Shown: positions 21,462 to 31,300, numbered from the stretch's first letter. The stretch is DNA of 64,000 nt from Streptomycetaceae bacterium (GCA_027490815.1 JAIXXJ010000019.1:1-64000), one strand, 5' to 3'. Translations and numbers: made by a program. Notes: generated by a model not told the origin, from the letters alone.

Positions 21462-22138
21462 CTGGAGAAGTTTTTGGTGGAGAAAAAGGCATCGGTGTTG
21501 ATCCCGATGTCGTTCAAGATATTGCAAAACAAATCGCAGATGTTGCTCGCTCTGGCGTTCAAGTCGCGATAGTCGTCGGAGGCGGTAACTACTTCCGTGG
21601 AGCAGAGTTATCTCAGCGCGGAATGGATCGCTCTCGCGCTGACTACATGGGAATGCTCGGAACGGTGATGAACTGTCTTGCTTTGCAGGATTTCCTAGAA
21701 AAAGAGGGAGTTGCAACTCGCGTTCAAACTGCCATCACAATGGGACAAGTTGCTGAGCCATATATTCCATTGCGAGCAATCAGACATTTAGAAAAGGGGC
21801 GCGTAGTAATTTTTGGAGCAGGTGCAGGAATGCCTTTCTTTACTACCGACACAGTCTCTGCCCAGCGCGCTCTAGAAATTGGCGCCGAAGCACTTCTGCT
21901 TGCAAAAAGTGGCGTTGATGGTGTTTACAGCGCAGATCCAAAGAAAGATCCCAAGGCGACCAAGTACGAATCCATTTCATATGATGAAGTTTTATCGAAA
22001 TCTTTAGCAGTTGCAGATGCTGCTGCTTTTGCATTGTGCCGTGAGAACAAACTACCTATAGTCATCTTTGATTTAATGAAAAATGGAAATATCGCCCGTG
22101 CTGTGCGCGGTGAAACTATAGGTACTCTGGTCGCATAA
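21416..22138 (+). CDS. pyrH: Uridylate kinase (UMP kinase)
   Basis: Phosphorylates UMP to UDP with ATP; a hexameric cytoplasmic enzyme usually controlled by GTP and UTP. The 240-residue amino-acid-kinase-fold protein contains [14 protein letters not shown] at residues 8-21, [13 protein letters not shown] near residue 54, and [14 protein letters not shown] near residue 162. ATG start follows AAGGAG by five bases. That ribosome binding site lies in a strong inverted repeat with codons 10-14, suggesting translational control. It is followed 28 bases later by frr in the usual order. Confidence 0.96.
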   Translation: MPGTRGTYRRVLLKLSGEVFGGEKGIGVDPDVVQDIAKQIADVARSGVQVAIVVGGGNYFRGAELSQRGMDRSRADYMGMLGTVMNCLALQDFLEKEGVATRVQTAITMGQVAEPYIPLRAIRHLEKGRVVIFGAGAGMPFFTTDTVSAQRALEIGAEALLLAKSGVDGVYSADPKKDPKATKYESISYDEVLSKSLAVADAAAFALCRENKLPIVIFDLMKNGNIARAVRGETIGTLVA

Positions 22139-22166
22139 GCGGCTCAGAATTAGAGGAGTAAAGACA

Positions 22167-22730
22167 ATGGCAGATGTAGCAAGTGCGCTGGCAGATGCAC
22201 AGACCAAAATGAACAAAGCGGTTGAGGTTGCAAAAGATGATTTTGCATCGATCCGCACAGGTCGAGCACATCCTTCACTATTTAATAAAGTCATGGTCGA
22301 TTACTACGGCACCTACACAGCTTTGTCTCAATTGGCATCAATTCAAGTTCCAGAGGCACGCATGGCGATAATTGCACCTTTTGATAAGGGCGCAATGGCT
22401 GCGATTGAAAACGCGATTCGCGGCTCGGATCTTGGCGTTAATCCTGGAAACGATGGAGTAGTGATTCGAGTTAATTTCCCACAGTTAACTGAAGAGCGTC
22501 GTAAAGAGTTTATAAAAGTTGTTAAAACAAAGGCAGAAGATGCCAAAATTTCAATGCGAAATATTCGCCGTACTGCCAAAGAGGCCATGGAAAAGTTAGA
22601 AAAAGATGGCGACATTGGTAAAGATGATTTAGCCCGTGGGGAAAAAGAGTTGGAAAAAGTTACATCTGATCATGTTGCAAAAATAGATGAAATGCTCAAG
22701 CACAAGGAGGTTGAACTCCTCGAAGTTTAA
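22167..22730 (+). CDS. frr: Ribosome recycling factor
   Basis: With EF-G, splits post-termination ribosomes. The 187-residue length and DFASIRTGRAHPSLFNKVMVDYYG near residue 25 and RRTAKEAMEKLEKDGDIGKDDLARGEKELEKVT are diagnostic. The start ATG follows GAGGAG by eight bases. The last codons form an AGGAG/CTCCT hairpin (22705-22720) just before the cdsA start region. Confidence 0.96.
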   Translation: MADVASALADAQTKMNKAVEVAKDDFASIRTGRAHPSLFNKVMVDYYGTYTALSQLASIQVPEARMAIIAPFDKGAMAAIENAIRGSDLGVNPGNDGVVIRVNFPQLTEERRKEFIKVVKTKAEDAKISMRNIRRTAKEAMEKLEKDGDIGKDDLARGEKELEKVTSDHVAKIDEMLKHKEVELLEV

Positions 22731-22742
22731 GGAGTTTGCTCC
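22705..22742 (+). promoter_or_regulatory. Tandem complementary segments at the frr-cdsA junction
   Basis: Four short segments alternate: AGGAG (22705-22709), CTCCT (22716-22720), GGAG (22731-22734) and CTCC (22739-22742). They can form two hairpins, the second with TTTG loop burying the cdsA Shine-Dalgarno sequence. Alternatively segment 2 can pair with segment 3. It may be a translational switch or coupling device; stems are only four or five bases. Confidence 0.35.
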
Positions 22743-22743
22743 C

Positions 22744-23589
22744 ATGTCAGATCTACATGCAATAAACGAGGCAATCAACAAAAAGGCTGGGCGAAAATTA
22801 CTGCCATCCATAGTCGTTGGTTTGTCTCTAATTGCTTTGGTTTGGTTTGCACTTTCGTACGAGCGCGTAGTTTTTGCTGGCGTGGTGGCAACGGCAATCA
22901 TTTTAGGCGCACGAGAAATTACACGTGCATTTGCAGCTCGAGGGATAACAATTTCATTTAACGGATTAGTTCTGGCCTCCATTGCTTTGTCATATGCTGT
23001 ATGGAACGGTGGATCCGGCGGACTTGCAGTAGCAACTGCAATTGCAATGCCATTGCTTCTCATCCGTGCCTTACTTCAAGGACCTGAGGGTTTTGTTGCA
23101 AAGGCAACTGCCACAGTTTTCGCACTTCTTTATCTTCCATTTCTAGCTGGCTTTTTAATCTTGCTTGGCCGGCCAGATAATGGTTTTCAACAAGTAATGA
23201 CCTTTATGGTTTTAGTAGGGTGCAATGACACTTTTGGATATGTAGTTGGTGTTCTCTTTGGTAAGCATCCACTCGTTCCAAAGATTTCGCCTAAGAAAAC
23301 CTGGGAGGGTTTAATCGGATCAATAATCTTTACGGTTATTGGTGGATCTCTGGCTTTTTATTACATAATGGATATGCAGTGGTGGCTGGGCGTAATCGTC
23401 GGCCTGATGATTGTTTTTACTGCAACGTGTGGGGATCTTATAGAAAGTGCAATGAAGAGAGATCTAAGTTTGAAAGACATGGGAACGTTGTTACCTGGTC
23501 ATGGCGGAATGTTGGATCGACTTGATTCAGTAGTTTTATCTGCCCCTGCAATGTGGCTAGCGTTAGAGCTAGTCCGAGACTTTCTATGA
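22744..23589 (+). CDS. cdsA: Phosphatidate cytidylyltransferase
   Basis: Makes CDP-diacylglycerol from CTP and phosphatidic acid, the precursor of phosphatidylglycerol (see pgsA at 57234) and other phospholipids. It is an integral membrane protein of 281 residues with about eight hydrophobic segments and the CTP_transf_1 signature near the C-terminus ([28 protein letters not shown]). An upstream in-frame ATG would lie inside frr; the ATG at 22744 after AAGGAG is preferred. The stop overlaps rlmN (ATGA). Confidence 0.93.
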   Translation: MSDLHAINEAINKKAGRKLLPSIVVGLSLIALVWFALSYERVVFAGVVATAIILGAREITRAFAARGITISFNGLVLASIALSYAVWNGGSGGLAVATAIAMPLLLIRALLQGPEGFVAKATATVFALLYLPFLAGFLILLGRPDNGFQQVMTFMVLVGCNDTFGYVVGVLFGKHPLVPKISPKKTWEGLIGSIIFTVIGGSLAFYYIMDMQWWLGVIVGLMIVFTATCGDLIESAMKRDLSLKDMGTLLPGHGGMLDRLDSVVLSAPAMWLALELVRDFL

Positions 23590-24716
23590 GCGGAAAAGTT
23601 CCACAGGTCAACCTTGTTTTTGATGAGCCTGTACAGCGCAAAAAGACGCCTAAACATTTAGCTGATTTCGGGCCCAGCGAGAGAAAAGCCTTTGCAGAAG
23701 AGTTGGGCTTTCCTGGTTATCGTGCAAGCCAAATTGCAACACATTATTTTTCACACTTATCAAATGATCCAAAGCTGTGGAGTGATATTCCAGCAGATAC
23801 ACGTCAGGGTATTGCCGATGCTTTAACTCCGAAGTTAATAGAACTGGTAACTACACGAACAACTGACAATGGAATGACTCGAAAAGATTTATGGAAACTA
23901 CATGATGGAGTTCTAGTTGAGAGTGTTTTGATGCGCTACACAGACCGAGTAACTGTCTGTATCTCATCTCAAGCCGGTTGCGGAATGAACTGTCCATTTT
24001 GTGCAACAGGCCAAGCTGGTTTAACCCGTAACTTATCTGCAGGAGAAATAACAGAACAGATTGTGGCAGCAGCTAGAGCCTGTGCTAACGGAGAACTCCC
24101 TGGTGGACCAACTAGATTATCCAATATTGTTTTTATGGGAATGGGCGAACCACTTGCTAACTACAACGCAGTTATTCGAACTGTAAGAAACATAACTGAC
24201 CCAAATCCTGATGGGTTAGGTATAAGTGCCAGGTCTGTAACAGTTTCAACTGTTGGGCTCGTTAACGGAATTGAGAAACTGACCGAAGAAGGAATCTCTG
24301 TCACCTTGGCCGTTTCACTGCACACACCAGATGATGAACTTCGTGACACATTGGTTCCAATCAACAACCGATTCAATATACGCGAAGTTTTAGCTGCAGC
24401 CGATCTTTATGAAAAGAAAACAGGCCGTCGTTATTCAATCGAGTATGCCTTGATTCGAGACATTAATGATCAATCATGGCGAGCAGATCTTTTGGGACGC
24501 TTGCTAAAAAATAGGAATGCTCACGTCAATTTAATTCCACTCAATCCCACTCCGGGATCAAAGTGGACTGCATCTCGCCGTGAAGATGAGGCCGAGTTCG
24601 TTCGAATCCTTGAAAGCTATGGTGTGCCAGTTACGGTAAGGGATACCAGAGGCCGCGAAATTGATGGGGCATGTGGTCAATTAGCCGCTGCCGAAAAGGC
24701 GAGCCCGGCCAGTTAA
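23586..24716 (+). CDS. rlmN: 23S rRNA/tRNA adenine-C2 methyltransferase
   Basis: Radical-SAM enzyme that methylates C2 of A2503 in 23S rRNA and A37 in some tRNAs. The 376-residue product has the cluster motif [11 protein letters not shown] (Cys-x3-Cys-x2-Cys) near residue 135, the [15 protein letters not shown]-binding loop, and a C-terminal CGQLA whose cysteine is expected to act in the methylation cycle. The ATG at 23586 overlaps the cdsA stop by four bases; an upstream in-frame start lies inside cdsA. Confidence 0.94.
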   Translation: MSGKVPQVNLVFDEPVQRKKTPKHLADFGPSERKAFAEELGFPGYRASQIATHYFSHLSNDPKLWSDIPADTRQGIADALTPKLIELVTTRTTDNGMTRKDLWKLHDGVLVESVLMRYTDRVTVCISSQAGCGMNCPFCATGQAGLTRNLSAGEITEQIVAAARACANGELPGGPTRLSNIVFMGMGEPLANYNAVIRTVRNITDPNPDGLGISARSVTVSTVGLVNGIEKLTEEGISVTLAVSLHTPDDELRDTLVPINNRFNIREVLAAADLYEKKTGRRYSIEYALIRDINDQSWRADLLGRLLKNRNAHVNLIPLNPTPGSKWTASRREDEAEFVRILESYGVPVTVRDTRGREIDGACGQLAAAEKASPAS

Positions 24717-24754
24717 TTTTAAAGTGATCACTAGTGAGTTAGGTCTTCAATTGC

Positions 24755-24760
24755 TAGGCT
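24755..24760 (+). promoter_or_regulatory. -10 element of the aldehyde dehydrogenase gene (leaderless)
   Basis: TAGGCT followed by six bases (cgcccc) and then the ATG at 24767. No Shine-Dalgarno sequence is present. It matches the spacing seen before ilvD, thyX and others. Confidence 0.5.
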
Positions 24761-24766
24761 CGCCCC

Positions 24767-26194
24767 ATGAAAAAGCTCAATAACTTCATTAACGGAAAAT
24801 CAGTAGAGTCAAAATCTGGTGAGTCAATAACTCTCATTAATCCAGCAACAGGGGCGGCCTTTGCAACTGCGCCTAAATCAAATGCTGCCGATGTAGATGC
24901 TGCATTTAAGGCAGCAAGTGATGCTTTTGTTCAATGGCGCGATTCCACGCCATCTGTTCGCCAACGCGCATTATTAAAGATTGCAGATGCAATTGAAGAG
25001 CGTGCAGATGAGATTATTGCAATTGAAGTTGAGAACACGGGCAAGCCAATTTCTCTCACAACGAGTGAAGAGGTTCCACCAATGGTGGATCAGATTCGTT
25101 TTTTTGCCGGAGCTGCAAGAAATCTAGAGGGAAAATCAGCCGGTGAATACATGTCTGGAATGACATCGATGATTCGCCGCGAACCTGTAGGAGTTATCGG
25201 TCAAGTAACACCGTGGAACTATCCAATGATGATGGCCGTGTGGAAATGGGCACCGGCAATTGCTGCGGGTAACACAGTTGTTCTAAAGCCAAGTGATACA
25301 ACACCTGCATCTACCGTGTGGATGGCAAATCTGATGGCTGAGTTTTTACCAGCAGGAGTTTTCAATGTTGTTTGCGGCGAGCGCGAAACAGGTTCAGCAC
25401 TCGTTAATCACAAACGTCCTGACATGGTTTCAATTACTGGCTCTGTTGGCGCGGGTATCCAGGTAGCAGAATCTGCGGCAAAACAGGTTAAGCGCGTGCA
25501 CCTTGAATTAGGTGGCAAAGCACCTGTTGTTGTATTTGCGGATGCAGATTTAGGAGCAGCTGCTGAAGCTATTGCAGTTGCAGGCTATTTCAATGCAGGT
25601 CAGGACTGCACAGCAGCAACTCGTGTGATTGTTCAAGAATCTGTCTATGACGAGTTCGTACATCTTTTGACCGAACAAGCAAAGGCGGTAGTAATTGGCG
25701 CACCAGCTGATGAAGATGTTTTTCTCGGTCCTGTAAATAATGCCAACCAGTTAGCACGGGTGAGCGAGCTAGTCTCCAAGGTTCCATCACATGCAAAGAT
25801 CATGGCAGGGGGAGCAGCCCTTGACCGAGCAGGCTATTTTTTCCCAGCAACAGTGATCGCAGACCTTCGCCAAGATGATGATCTAATCCAAAAAGAGATT
25901 TTCGGCCCCGTCATCACCGTTCAGAAATTTACCGACGAGGCCCAAGCCGTCTCGATGGCAAATGGCGTGGATTACGGCCTTGCCTCTAGCGTTTGGACAA
26001 CCAATCACGGCGTTGCGATGCGTATGGCTAAGGCCTTTGACTTTGGCTGTGTGTGGATCAATACCCACATCCCACTTGTTGCCGAAATGCCACATGGCGG
26101 CTTTAAACGCTCAGGCTATGGCAAGGATCTCTCAGCATATGGATTTGAGGATTACACCCGAATTAAGCATGTAATGAGCAATATTGGGGCGTAG
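24767..26194 (+). CDS. patD: Gamma-aminobutyraldehyde dehydrogenase-type aldehyde dehydrogenase
   Basis: NAD-dependent oxidation of an amino- or guanidino-aldehyde to the acid, most likely 4-aminobutanal to 4-aminobutanoate in putrescine breakdown. The 475-residue enzyme has TPWNYPMMMAVWKWAPAIAAGN near residue 145, the catalytic Glu in LELGGKAPVVVF near residue 248, and the catalytic Cys in FNAGQDCTAATR near residue 285. The last motif (GQDCTAATR) is typical of the PatD/Prr group. The neighbouring Pot-type transporter and ureohydrolase support a polyamine role. A betaine-aldehyde or guanidinobutanal substrate is possible. Confidence 0.8.
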   Translation: MKKLNNFINGKSVESKSGESITLINPATGAAFATAPKSNAADVDAAFKAASDAFVQWRDSTPSVRQRALLKIADAIEERADEIIAIEVENTGKPISLTTSEEVPPMVDQIRFFAGAARNLEGKSAGEYMSGMTSMIRREPVGVIGQVTPWNYPMMMAVWKWAPAIAAGNTVVLKPSDTTPASTVWMANLMAEFLPAGVFNVVCGERETGSALVNHKRPDMVSITGSVGAGIQVAESAAKQVKRVHLELGGKAPVVVFADADLGAAAEAIAVAGYFNAGQDCTAATRVIVQESVYDEFVHLLTEQAKAVVIGAPADEDVFLGPVNNANQLARVSELVSKVPSHAKIMAGGAALDRAGYFFPATVIADLRQDDDLIQKEIFGPVITVQKFTDEAQAVSMANGVDYGLASSVWTTNHGVAMRMAKAFDFGCVWINTHIPLVAEMPHGGFKRSGYGKDLSAYGFEDYTRIKHVMSNIGA

Positions 26195-26289
26195 TATTTG
26201 CCCCGATTCATCCACCACTACCCACAGAAAGTTCGAGGCTTGATAACTCGACCACTTGCTTGTGCTTAACCCTTAAGGAGTAAATCAGT

Positions 26290-27465
26290 ATGTCAAAAGA
26301 AAGTTCACTCTCACCAGAAGCTAAATCAGTTTTAGGTGCAATGGTTTCTCGCCGTACAGTATTAGCCGGCGCAGGAGGATTAGGTGCAGTAGGTCTACTT
26401 GCTGCATGTGGAGGCGGATCTGATTCTGCCGATAGCGCGAATTCAGTTCGTTGGGGTAACTGGCCTTTGTATTTAGATTATGACGAAGAGACTCAGAAGT
26501 ATCCAACGCTAGATAAGTTCACTGCAGCAACTGGAATTGCAGCCAAGTACTTCGAGGATTACAACGATAACGATGAGTTTTTTGGAAAAGTTCAAGCACA
26601 GCTCAAACTAGGTGAAGACATTGGGTATGACGTAGTCACACCAACTGACTGGATGGCAGCTCGTTGGATTCGTCTTGGTTACACACAAAAATTTGATACA
26701 GCAAATATTCCAAATAAGGTAAACATTCTTGATTCACTCGCATCACCTTCATTTGATCCAAACCGTGAACAGTCATTAACGTGGCAGGGAATCATGGCTG
26801 GATTTGGATGGAACGTTGAGAAGAATCCAAAGGGAATTCGCACAATTGATGAACTATTCGCCCCACAAAACAAGGGAAAGATCGTAGTTCTTTCAGAAAT
26901 GCGCGACACGATCGGAATTATTCTGCGCTCGCAAGGTGTCGATCTTCAAAAGGTTACAGAAGATCAATTTATGAATGCTGTCGACTTTATGGCTAAGAAG
27001 ATTAGCGATGGTTGGATTCGCGGAGTTAAGGGCAATGAATATGCAGTAGATCTAACATCTGGTGATGCCACTGCTGTCATCGGATGGTCTGGTGACATGT
27101 TTATTCTTGCCGCAGAAAATGAAGGCAAATTTGATTTTGCTATTCCTGATTCAGGCGGAACTATCTCAGGTGATAACTTGATGATTCCTTCAACTGCATC
27201 TGCAGAAGGCAAGGCAAATGCAGAGAAGATGATCAACTTCTATTACGACCCTGTTATCGCTGCAGAAGTTGCTGCTTACGTGAACTACGTCTGTCCAGTA
27301 AAGGGTGCACAAGAAGAAATGGAAAAGATTGCTCCAGAACTTGCAAGCAGTCCATACATTTTCCCAGATGCTGCAACTTCAAAGAAGCTCAGTGTATTCC
27401 GCTCACTTACTCCAGCCGAGGAAACAACTTGGGGCGAGGCTTTCCAGAAGGCCGCCGGCAACTAG
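26290..27465 (+). CDS. potD: Polyamine ABC transporter substrate-binding lipoprotein
   Basis: Extracytoplasmic binding protein of a spermidine/putrescine-type importer. The 391 residues begin with a twin-arginine-like signal (SRRTVLAGAG at residues 20-29) ending in a lipobox LLAAC, with lipid-modified Cys40, so it should be anchored outside the membrane after Tat or Sec export. The mature part follows the PotD/PotF fold (RWGNWPLYLDYDEE; KVQAQLKLGEDIGYDVVTPTDWM). ATG preceded by AAGGAG. The stop overlaps the potA GTG by one base. Exact ligand is not readable. Confidence 0.87.
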   Translation: MSKESSLSPEAKSVLGAMVSRRTVLAGAGGLGAVGLLAACGGGSDSADSANSVRWGNWPLYLDYDEETQKYPTLDKFTAATGIAAKYFEDYNDNDEFFGKVQAQLKLGEDIGYDVVTPTDWMAARWIRLGYTQKFDTANIPNKVNILDSLASPSFDPNREQSLTWQGIMAGFGWNVEKNPKGIRTIDELFAPQNKGKIVVLSEMRDTIGIILRSQGVDLQKVTEDQFMNAVDFMAKKISDGWIRGVKGNEYAVDLTSGDATAVIGWSGDMFILAAENEGKFDFAIPDSGGTISGDNLMIPSTASAEGKANAEKMINFYYDPVIAAEVAAYVNYVCPVKGAQEEMEKIAPELASSPYIFPDAATSKKLSVFRSLTPAEETTWGEAFQKAAGN

Positions 27466-28616
27466 TGGTTGATGTTTCGTCTGCAACGCGTGGAGATTTA
27501 CGTCTTACGCGGATCACAAAAACGTATGGTGATTTCACTGCAGTTGATGATCTCTCATTAACGATCCCTGAAGGTTCATTCTTTGCATTACTTGGACCTT
27601 CAGGGTGCGGTAAGACAACCACACTTCGGATGATTGCAGGCTTAGAAGAGCCAACTGTTGGAAGTATTCATCTAGGTACAACTGATATCACGACAAAGCG
27701 TCCATATCAGCGGCCGATTAATACTGTTTTCCAAAACTACGCACTCTTTCCACATTTAACGATCTTTGAAAATATTGCTTTTGGTCTTCGTCGCAGAGGA
27801 ATTAAAGACGTTGATGCAGATGTCAATAAAGTTTTAGATCTAGTCGAACTTCCACATCTTGCACAGCGCAAACCAACTCAACTCTCTGGTGGACAGCAAC
27901 AGAGAATTGCGTTGGCTAGAGCCATCGTTAATCGCCCCGCGCTGCTTTTGTTGGATGAGCCATTAGGGGCACTTGATCTTAAATTGCGTCGTCAGATGCA
28001 GATTGAACTTAAGTGGATTCAGCGTGAAGTTGGGCTAACTTTCGTTCACGTTACACACGATCAGGAAGAGGCTATGACAATGGCCGACACGATCGCAGTA
28101 ATGAATGAAGGTGGTATTGAACAGATGGGATCACCAGCTGATCTCTATGACAATCCAAAAACTGCATTCGTTGCAAACTTTTTGGGCCAGTCAAACTTAA
28201 TTAAAGGTCGCATCGAAGGCACTGATGGTGACAACTTAGTTGTTGATCTATTTGGACAAAAGATTTCTATGCCAAAGAGTAGAAGTCACGCAGTAGATAG
28301 TTCAATCTATGCCGGTATCCGCCCGGAGAAGTTTCGCATCTCATTGGTTGGCACACCAACACGTGGCAACGTTCTCACCGGTGGTCACATTGAAGAAGTT
28401 TCGTATATCGGAGTATCAACTCAGTACCAAGTGGCTATGCCATGGGGTCAAGAGCTTATGGTCTTTGAACAAAATGATGATGGCGTTCCACCTTTTGATA
28501 AGGGTGATCAAGTAGTTATCTCTTGGGAGCCAAATTTCACGTTTGCACTTCGCGGTGATGAGGATGTTGAAGCAGGTACAGAAGTTGCACCTGATGATCT
28601 AGATGAAGATGAGTAG
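27465..28616 (+). CDS. potA: Polyamine ABC transporter ATP-binding protein
   Basis: ATPase subunit powering the importer. The 383 residues include Walker A GPSGCGKTT at residues 44-52, signature LSGGQQQRIALARA, Walker B LLLLDEPLGALD, the H-loop THDQEEAMTMAD, and a C-terminal TOBE domain as in PotA. The GTG at 27465 overlaps the potD stop (TAGTG); an upstream in-frame start lies inside potD. The last 14 bases overlap potB. The C-terminus is unusually acidic. Confidence 0.92.
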   Translation: MVDVSSATRGDLRLTRITKTYGDFTAVDDLSLTIPEGSFFALLGPSGCGKTTTLRMIAGLEEPTVGSIHLGTTDITTKRPYQRPINTVFQNYALFPHLTIFENIAFGLRRRGIKDVDADVNKVLDLVELPHLAQRKPTQLSGGQQQRIALARAIVNRPALLLLDEPLGALDLKLRRQMQIELKWIQREVGLTFVHVTHDQEEAMTMADTIAVMNEGGIEQMGSPADLYDNPKTAFVANFLGQSNLIKGRIEGTDGDNLVVDLFGQKISMPKSRSHAVDSSIYAGIRPEKFRISLVGTPTRGNVLTGGHIEEVSYIGVSTQYQVAMPWGQELMVFEQNDDGVPPFDKGDQVVISWEPNFTFALRGDEDVEAGTEVAPDDLDEDE

Positions 28617-29469
28617 CATTTTGTCAAAGGTAAAGCTGCCTTATCTGCTTTTGTTGCCAGGGTTTTTGTTTCTCTTCACTTTCTTCATACTGCCGATTGT
28701 TAATTTAGCTCAAACCTCTACGCAGACCCCTATTGCCAATGGTGATACTGGTCAATACGAGCAAACATTCCGCTTTGCTAATTACATTGATGCTTTCATA
28801 GAAAACAGAGAGCAGTTTGCACGCTCATTCATCTTTGCAATCTGTGCCACCTTATTGGCACTTGCCATTGCTTATCCACTTGCCTATGCAATCGCATTTA
28901 AATCAGGCCGGTTTAAAAACATTTTGTTGGTTCTAATTATTGCCCCGTTTTTCACATCATTCTTACTGCGTACCGTTGCCTGGAAGCAGATTCTTGGCGA
29001 AGAGGGTTTTGTCGTCCCACCTCTTCGAACGTTGGGGATTATTAGTGAAAGCACAACGTTAACCTCAACATCTTTTGCTGTTGTCATTGGTATGACCTAC
29101 AACTTTCTACCATTTATGACCTTGCCACTCTATGCATCTCTTGAGCGAATAGATCCACGAACGATGGAGGCATCGGGAGATCTTTATGCCAATGGACTAA
29201 CAACATTTAGAAGAGTGACCCTGCCACTTTCGATGCCAGGTGTAGTGGCAGGAACTTTGTTAACTTTCATTCCAGCAGCTGGAGATTACGTCAACGCTGC
29301 AATTCTCGGTAATCCGAATTCAAAAATGCTCGGTAACGTCATTGAATCTCGCTACTTTAGAATCGTTGATTATCCAACAGCCGCTGCATTATCCTTTACT
29401 TTAATGGCAGCAATTTTGATCCTAGTAACGCTATATATTCGTAAAGCGGGAACGGAGGAGCTTGTATGA
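28603..29469 (+). CDS. potB: Polyamine ABC transporter permease, PotB type
   Basis: First membrane subunit of the importer: 288 residues, six hydrophobic segments, and the EAA loop MEASGDLYANGLTTFRRVTLPLSMPG near residue 190 that contacts PotA. It starts inside potA; ATG 28603 or ATG 28609 are both possible. It overlaps potC by four bases. With PotC it forms the heterodimeric channel. Confidence 0.9.
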   Translation: MKMSSILSKVKLPYLLLLPGFLFLFTFFILPIVNLAQTSTQTPIANGDTGQYEQTFRFANYIDAFIENREQFARSFIFAICATLLALAIAYPLAYAIAFKSGRFKNILLVLIIAPFFTSFLLRTVAWKQILGEEGFVVPPLRTLGIISESTTLTSTSFAVVIGMTYNFLPFMTLPLYASLERIDPRTMEASGDLYANGLTTFRRVTLPLSMPGVVAGTLLTFIPAAGDYVNAAILGNPNSKMLGNVIESRYFRIVDYPTAAALSFTLMAAILILVTLYIRKAGTEELV

Positions 29470-30305
29470 CAAAAGTTAAAGATGCAACGATTCCTACAAT
29501 TCCGCTACAAGCTCGACTATCACGCTGGTTCGGTAGAAACCTTATTCGAATTTATGCAGTCTTTGGATTTACGTACTTATTCATACCAGTTGCCTATACC
29601 TTTGCATTTTCATTTAATGATTCAGGTAAAAGTAATTTAATCTGGAAGGGCTTTACTTTAGATAACTGGCAAAACCCTTGTGGCGCCCCAGAGATTTGCA
29701 CCGCTCTCGGCAATTCAATCAAGATTGGTCTTCTGGCGACGATCTTTTCAACGATTCTTGGAACGATGATCGCCTTTGCAATTGGGCGTTATGCATTTAA
29801 GGGTCGCTCGACCTCTAACTTGCTTATCTTTTTGCCGATGGCAACACCTGAGATTGTTTTAGGAGCATCACTGCTCTCACTCTTTCTAGTCTTTCAAATA
29901 AACCCAGGATTTTGGCCTACAGTTATTGCGCACGTGGTCTTTTGTGTCTCATTTGTTGTAGTAACGGTTAAGGCAAGAATTGCATCCCTTGATCCACGGT
30001 TAGAACAGGCAGCGATGGATCTCTATGCAAATGAGTTCCAGACATTTCGTCGAGTAACTTTGCCTCTTGTTGCACCTGGAATAGCAGCAGCTGCGCTCCT
30101 TGCCTTTAGTTTGTCTTTTGATGACTTTATTATCACTAACTTTAATTCTGGAACTTTGACGACTTTTCCTAAATTTGTATATGTATCGGCGGCTCGCGGT
30201 ATTCCAGCGCAAGCAAATGTCATTGGTTCGGCAATGTTTTTCTTAGCCCTGGCCATCGTTATTACAGGACAGTTGATCAGTAAAAAAACTAAAGTCTCCA
30301 AATGA
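29466..30305 (+). CDS. potC: Polyamine ABC transporter permease, PotC type
   Basis: Second membrane subunit: 279 residues, about six membrane segments, EAA loop QAAMDLYANEFQTFRRVTLPLVAPG near residue 180. The sequence SFNDSGKSNLIWKGFTLDNW after the first helix is typical of PotC. Its stop overlaps the following ureohydrolase ATG, which ties transport to catabolism in one operon. Confidence 0.9.
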   Translation: MTKVKDATIPTIPLQARLSRWFGRNLIRIYAVFGFTYLFIPVAYTFAFSFNDSGKSNLIWKGFTLDNWQNPCGAPEICTALGNSIKIGLLATIFSTILGTMIAFAIGRYAFKGRSTSNLLIFLPMATPEIVLGASLLSLFLVFQINPGFWPTVIAHVVFCVSFVVVTVKARIASLDPRLEQAAMDLYANEFQTFRRVTLPLVAPGIAAAALLAFSLSFDDFIITNFNSGTLTTFPKFVYVSAARGIPAQANVIGSAMFFLALAIVITGQLISKKTKVSK

Positions 30306-31300
30306 CCAATCACGGAAATATGTATGGGCCTAACTTCACTTTTTTAGGCATTCCATCCTGTGACCTAGACGATCCCAAATCTTATAAAGGCGCAGATGTA
30401 ATTATTCTTGGTGCACCCATTGATAGCGGAACATCTCATCGTTCTGGTGCCAAGTTTGGTCCGCAAGCTATCCGAGGTGGAGATTACTTGCCTCATGATG
30501 GTTCGCGTCCACATCTTGCACTTCGAAGCGATGGACTTAAAGATTTAAAGGTTTTTGATGCTGGTGATTTAATGATGCCAGGTTCGGACTTAACTGGATC
30601 GTTAGCAATTTTAGCTGCGGCAACTGAAAAGATTTCACGCGCTGGAATCATCCCTGTTGTTCTTGGCGGGGATCACTCAATTGCATCTGCCGATGTTGCG
30701 GGAATTGCAACGCACAGAGGCTTGGGCAAAATCTCAATGATTCACTTTGATGCTCATGCCGACACAGGTGAGGTTCAATTTGGCGCCCTAGTCGGCCACG
30801 GAACTCCCATGCGTAATCTGATTAATAATGGATTTGTTCGTGGAGATCGATTCCTTCAGTTAGGTCTGCGCGGATATTGGCCTGAGGATGCAACTCTTAA
30901 TTGGATGCGCGATCAAGGTATGCGTTCATATGAGATGACAGAGATTGCACATCGTGGTTTGAATACTGTTCTAGATGAGTCTTTTGCAACACTTGTTGAT
31001 GGTTGTGATGGCGTGTTTTTATCCGTAGATATCGATGTGGTTGATCCAGGTATGGCACCTGGAACTGGAACACCAGAACCTGGTGGAATGACTAGTCGCG
31101 AACTATTAGAAGCAGTGCGCAGAATCTGTCTAGAACTTCCCGTCGTTGGAATCGATGTTGTGGAGGTTTGTCCGCCATTTGATAATGCAGAGATCACAGC
31201 TATCTTGGCAAATCGCGTAGTTTTAGAGGCATTAAGTGCAATTGCAAAAAGACGCAGCGGTAACCCCTATTCACCTACTCAGAATCTTCTCGACAGATAA
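30302..31300 (+). CDS. speB: Agmatinase-family ureohydrolase
   Basis: Mn-dependent hydrolase releasing urea from a guanidino substrate: agmatine to putrescine (agmatinase) or 4-guanidinobutanoate to 4-aminobutanoate. The 332 residues carry the arginase-fold metal motifs GGDHSIASADV, HFDAHADTGE and SVDIDVVDPGMAPGTGTPEPGG. The four-base overlap with potC puts it in the transporter operon, so its substrate is probably imported. No arginine decarboxylase is nearby. Sequence alone does not settle agmatine versus guanidinobutanoate. Confidence 0.78.
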   Translation: MTNHGNMYGPNFTFLGIPSCDLDDPKSYKGADVIILGAPIDSGTSHRSGAKFGPQAIRGGDYLPHDGSRPHLALRSDGLKDLKVFDAGDLMMPGSDLTGSLAILAAATEKISRAGIIPVVLGGDHSIASADVAGIATHRGLGKISMIHFDAHADTGEVQFGALVGHGTPMRNLINNGFVRGDRFLQLGLRGYWPEDATLNWMRDQGMRSYEMTEIAHRGLNTVLDESFATLVDGCDGVFLSVDIDVVDPGMAPGTGTPEPGGMTSRELLEAVRRICLELPVVGIDVVEVCPPFDNAEITAILANRVVLEALSAIAKRRSGNPYSPTQNLLDR

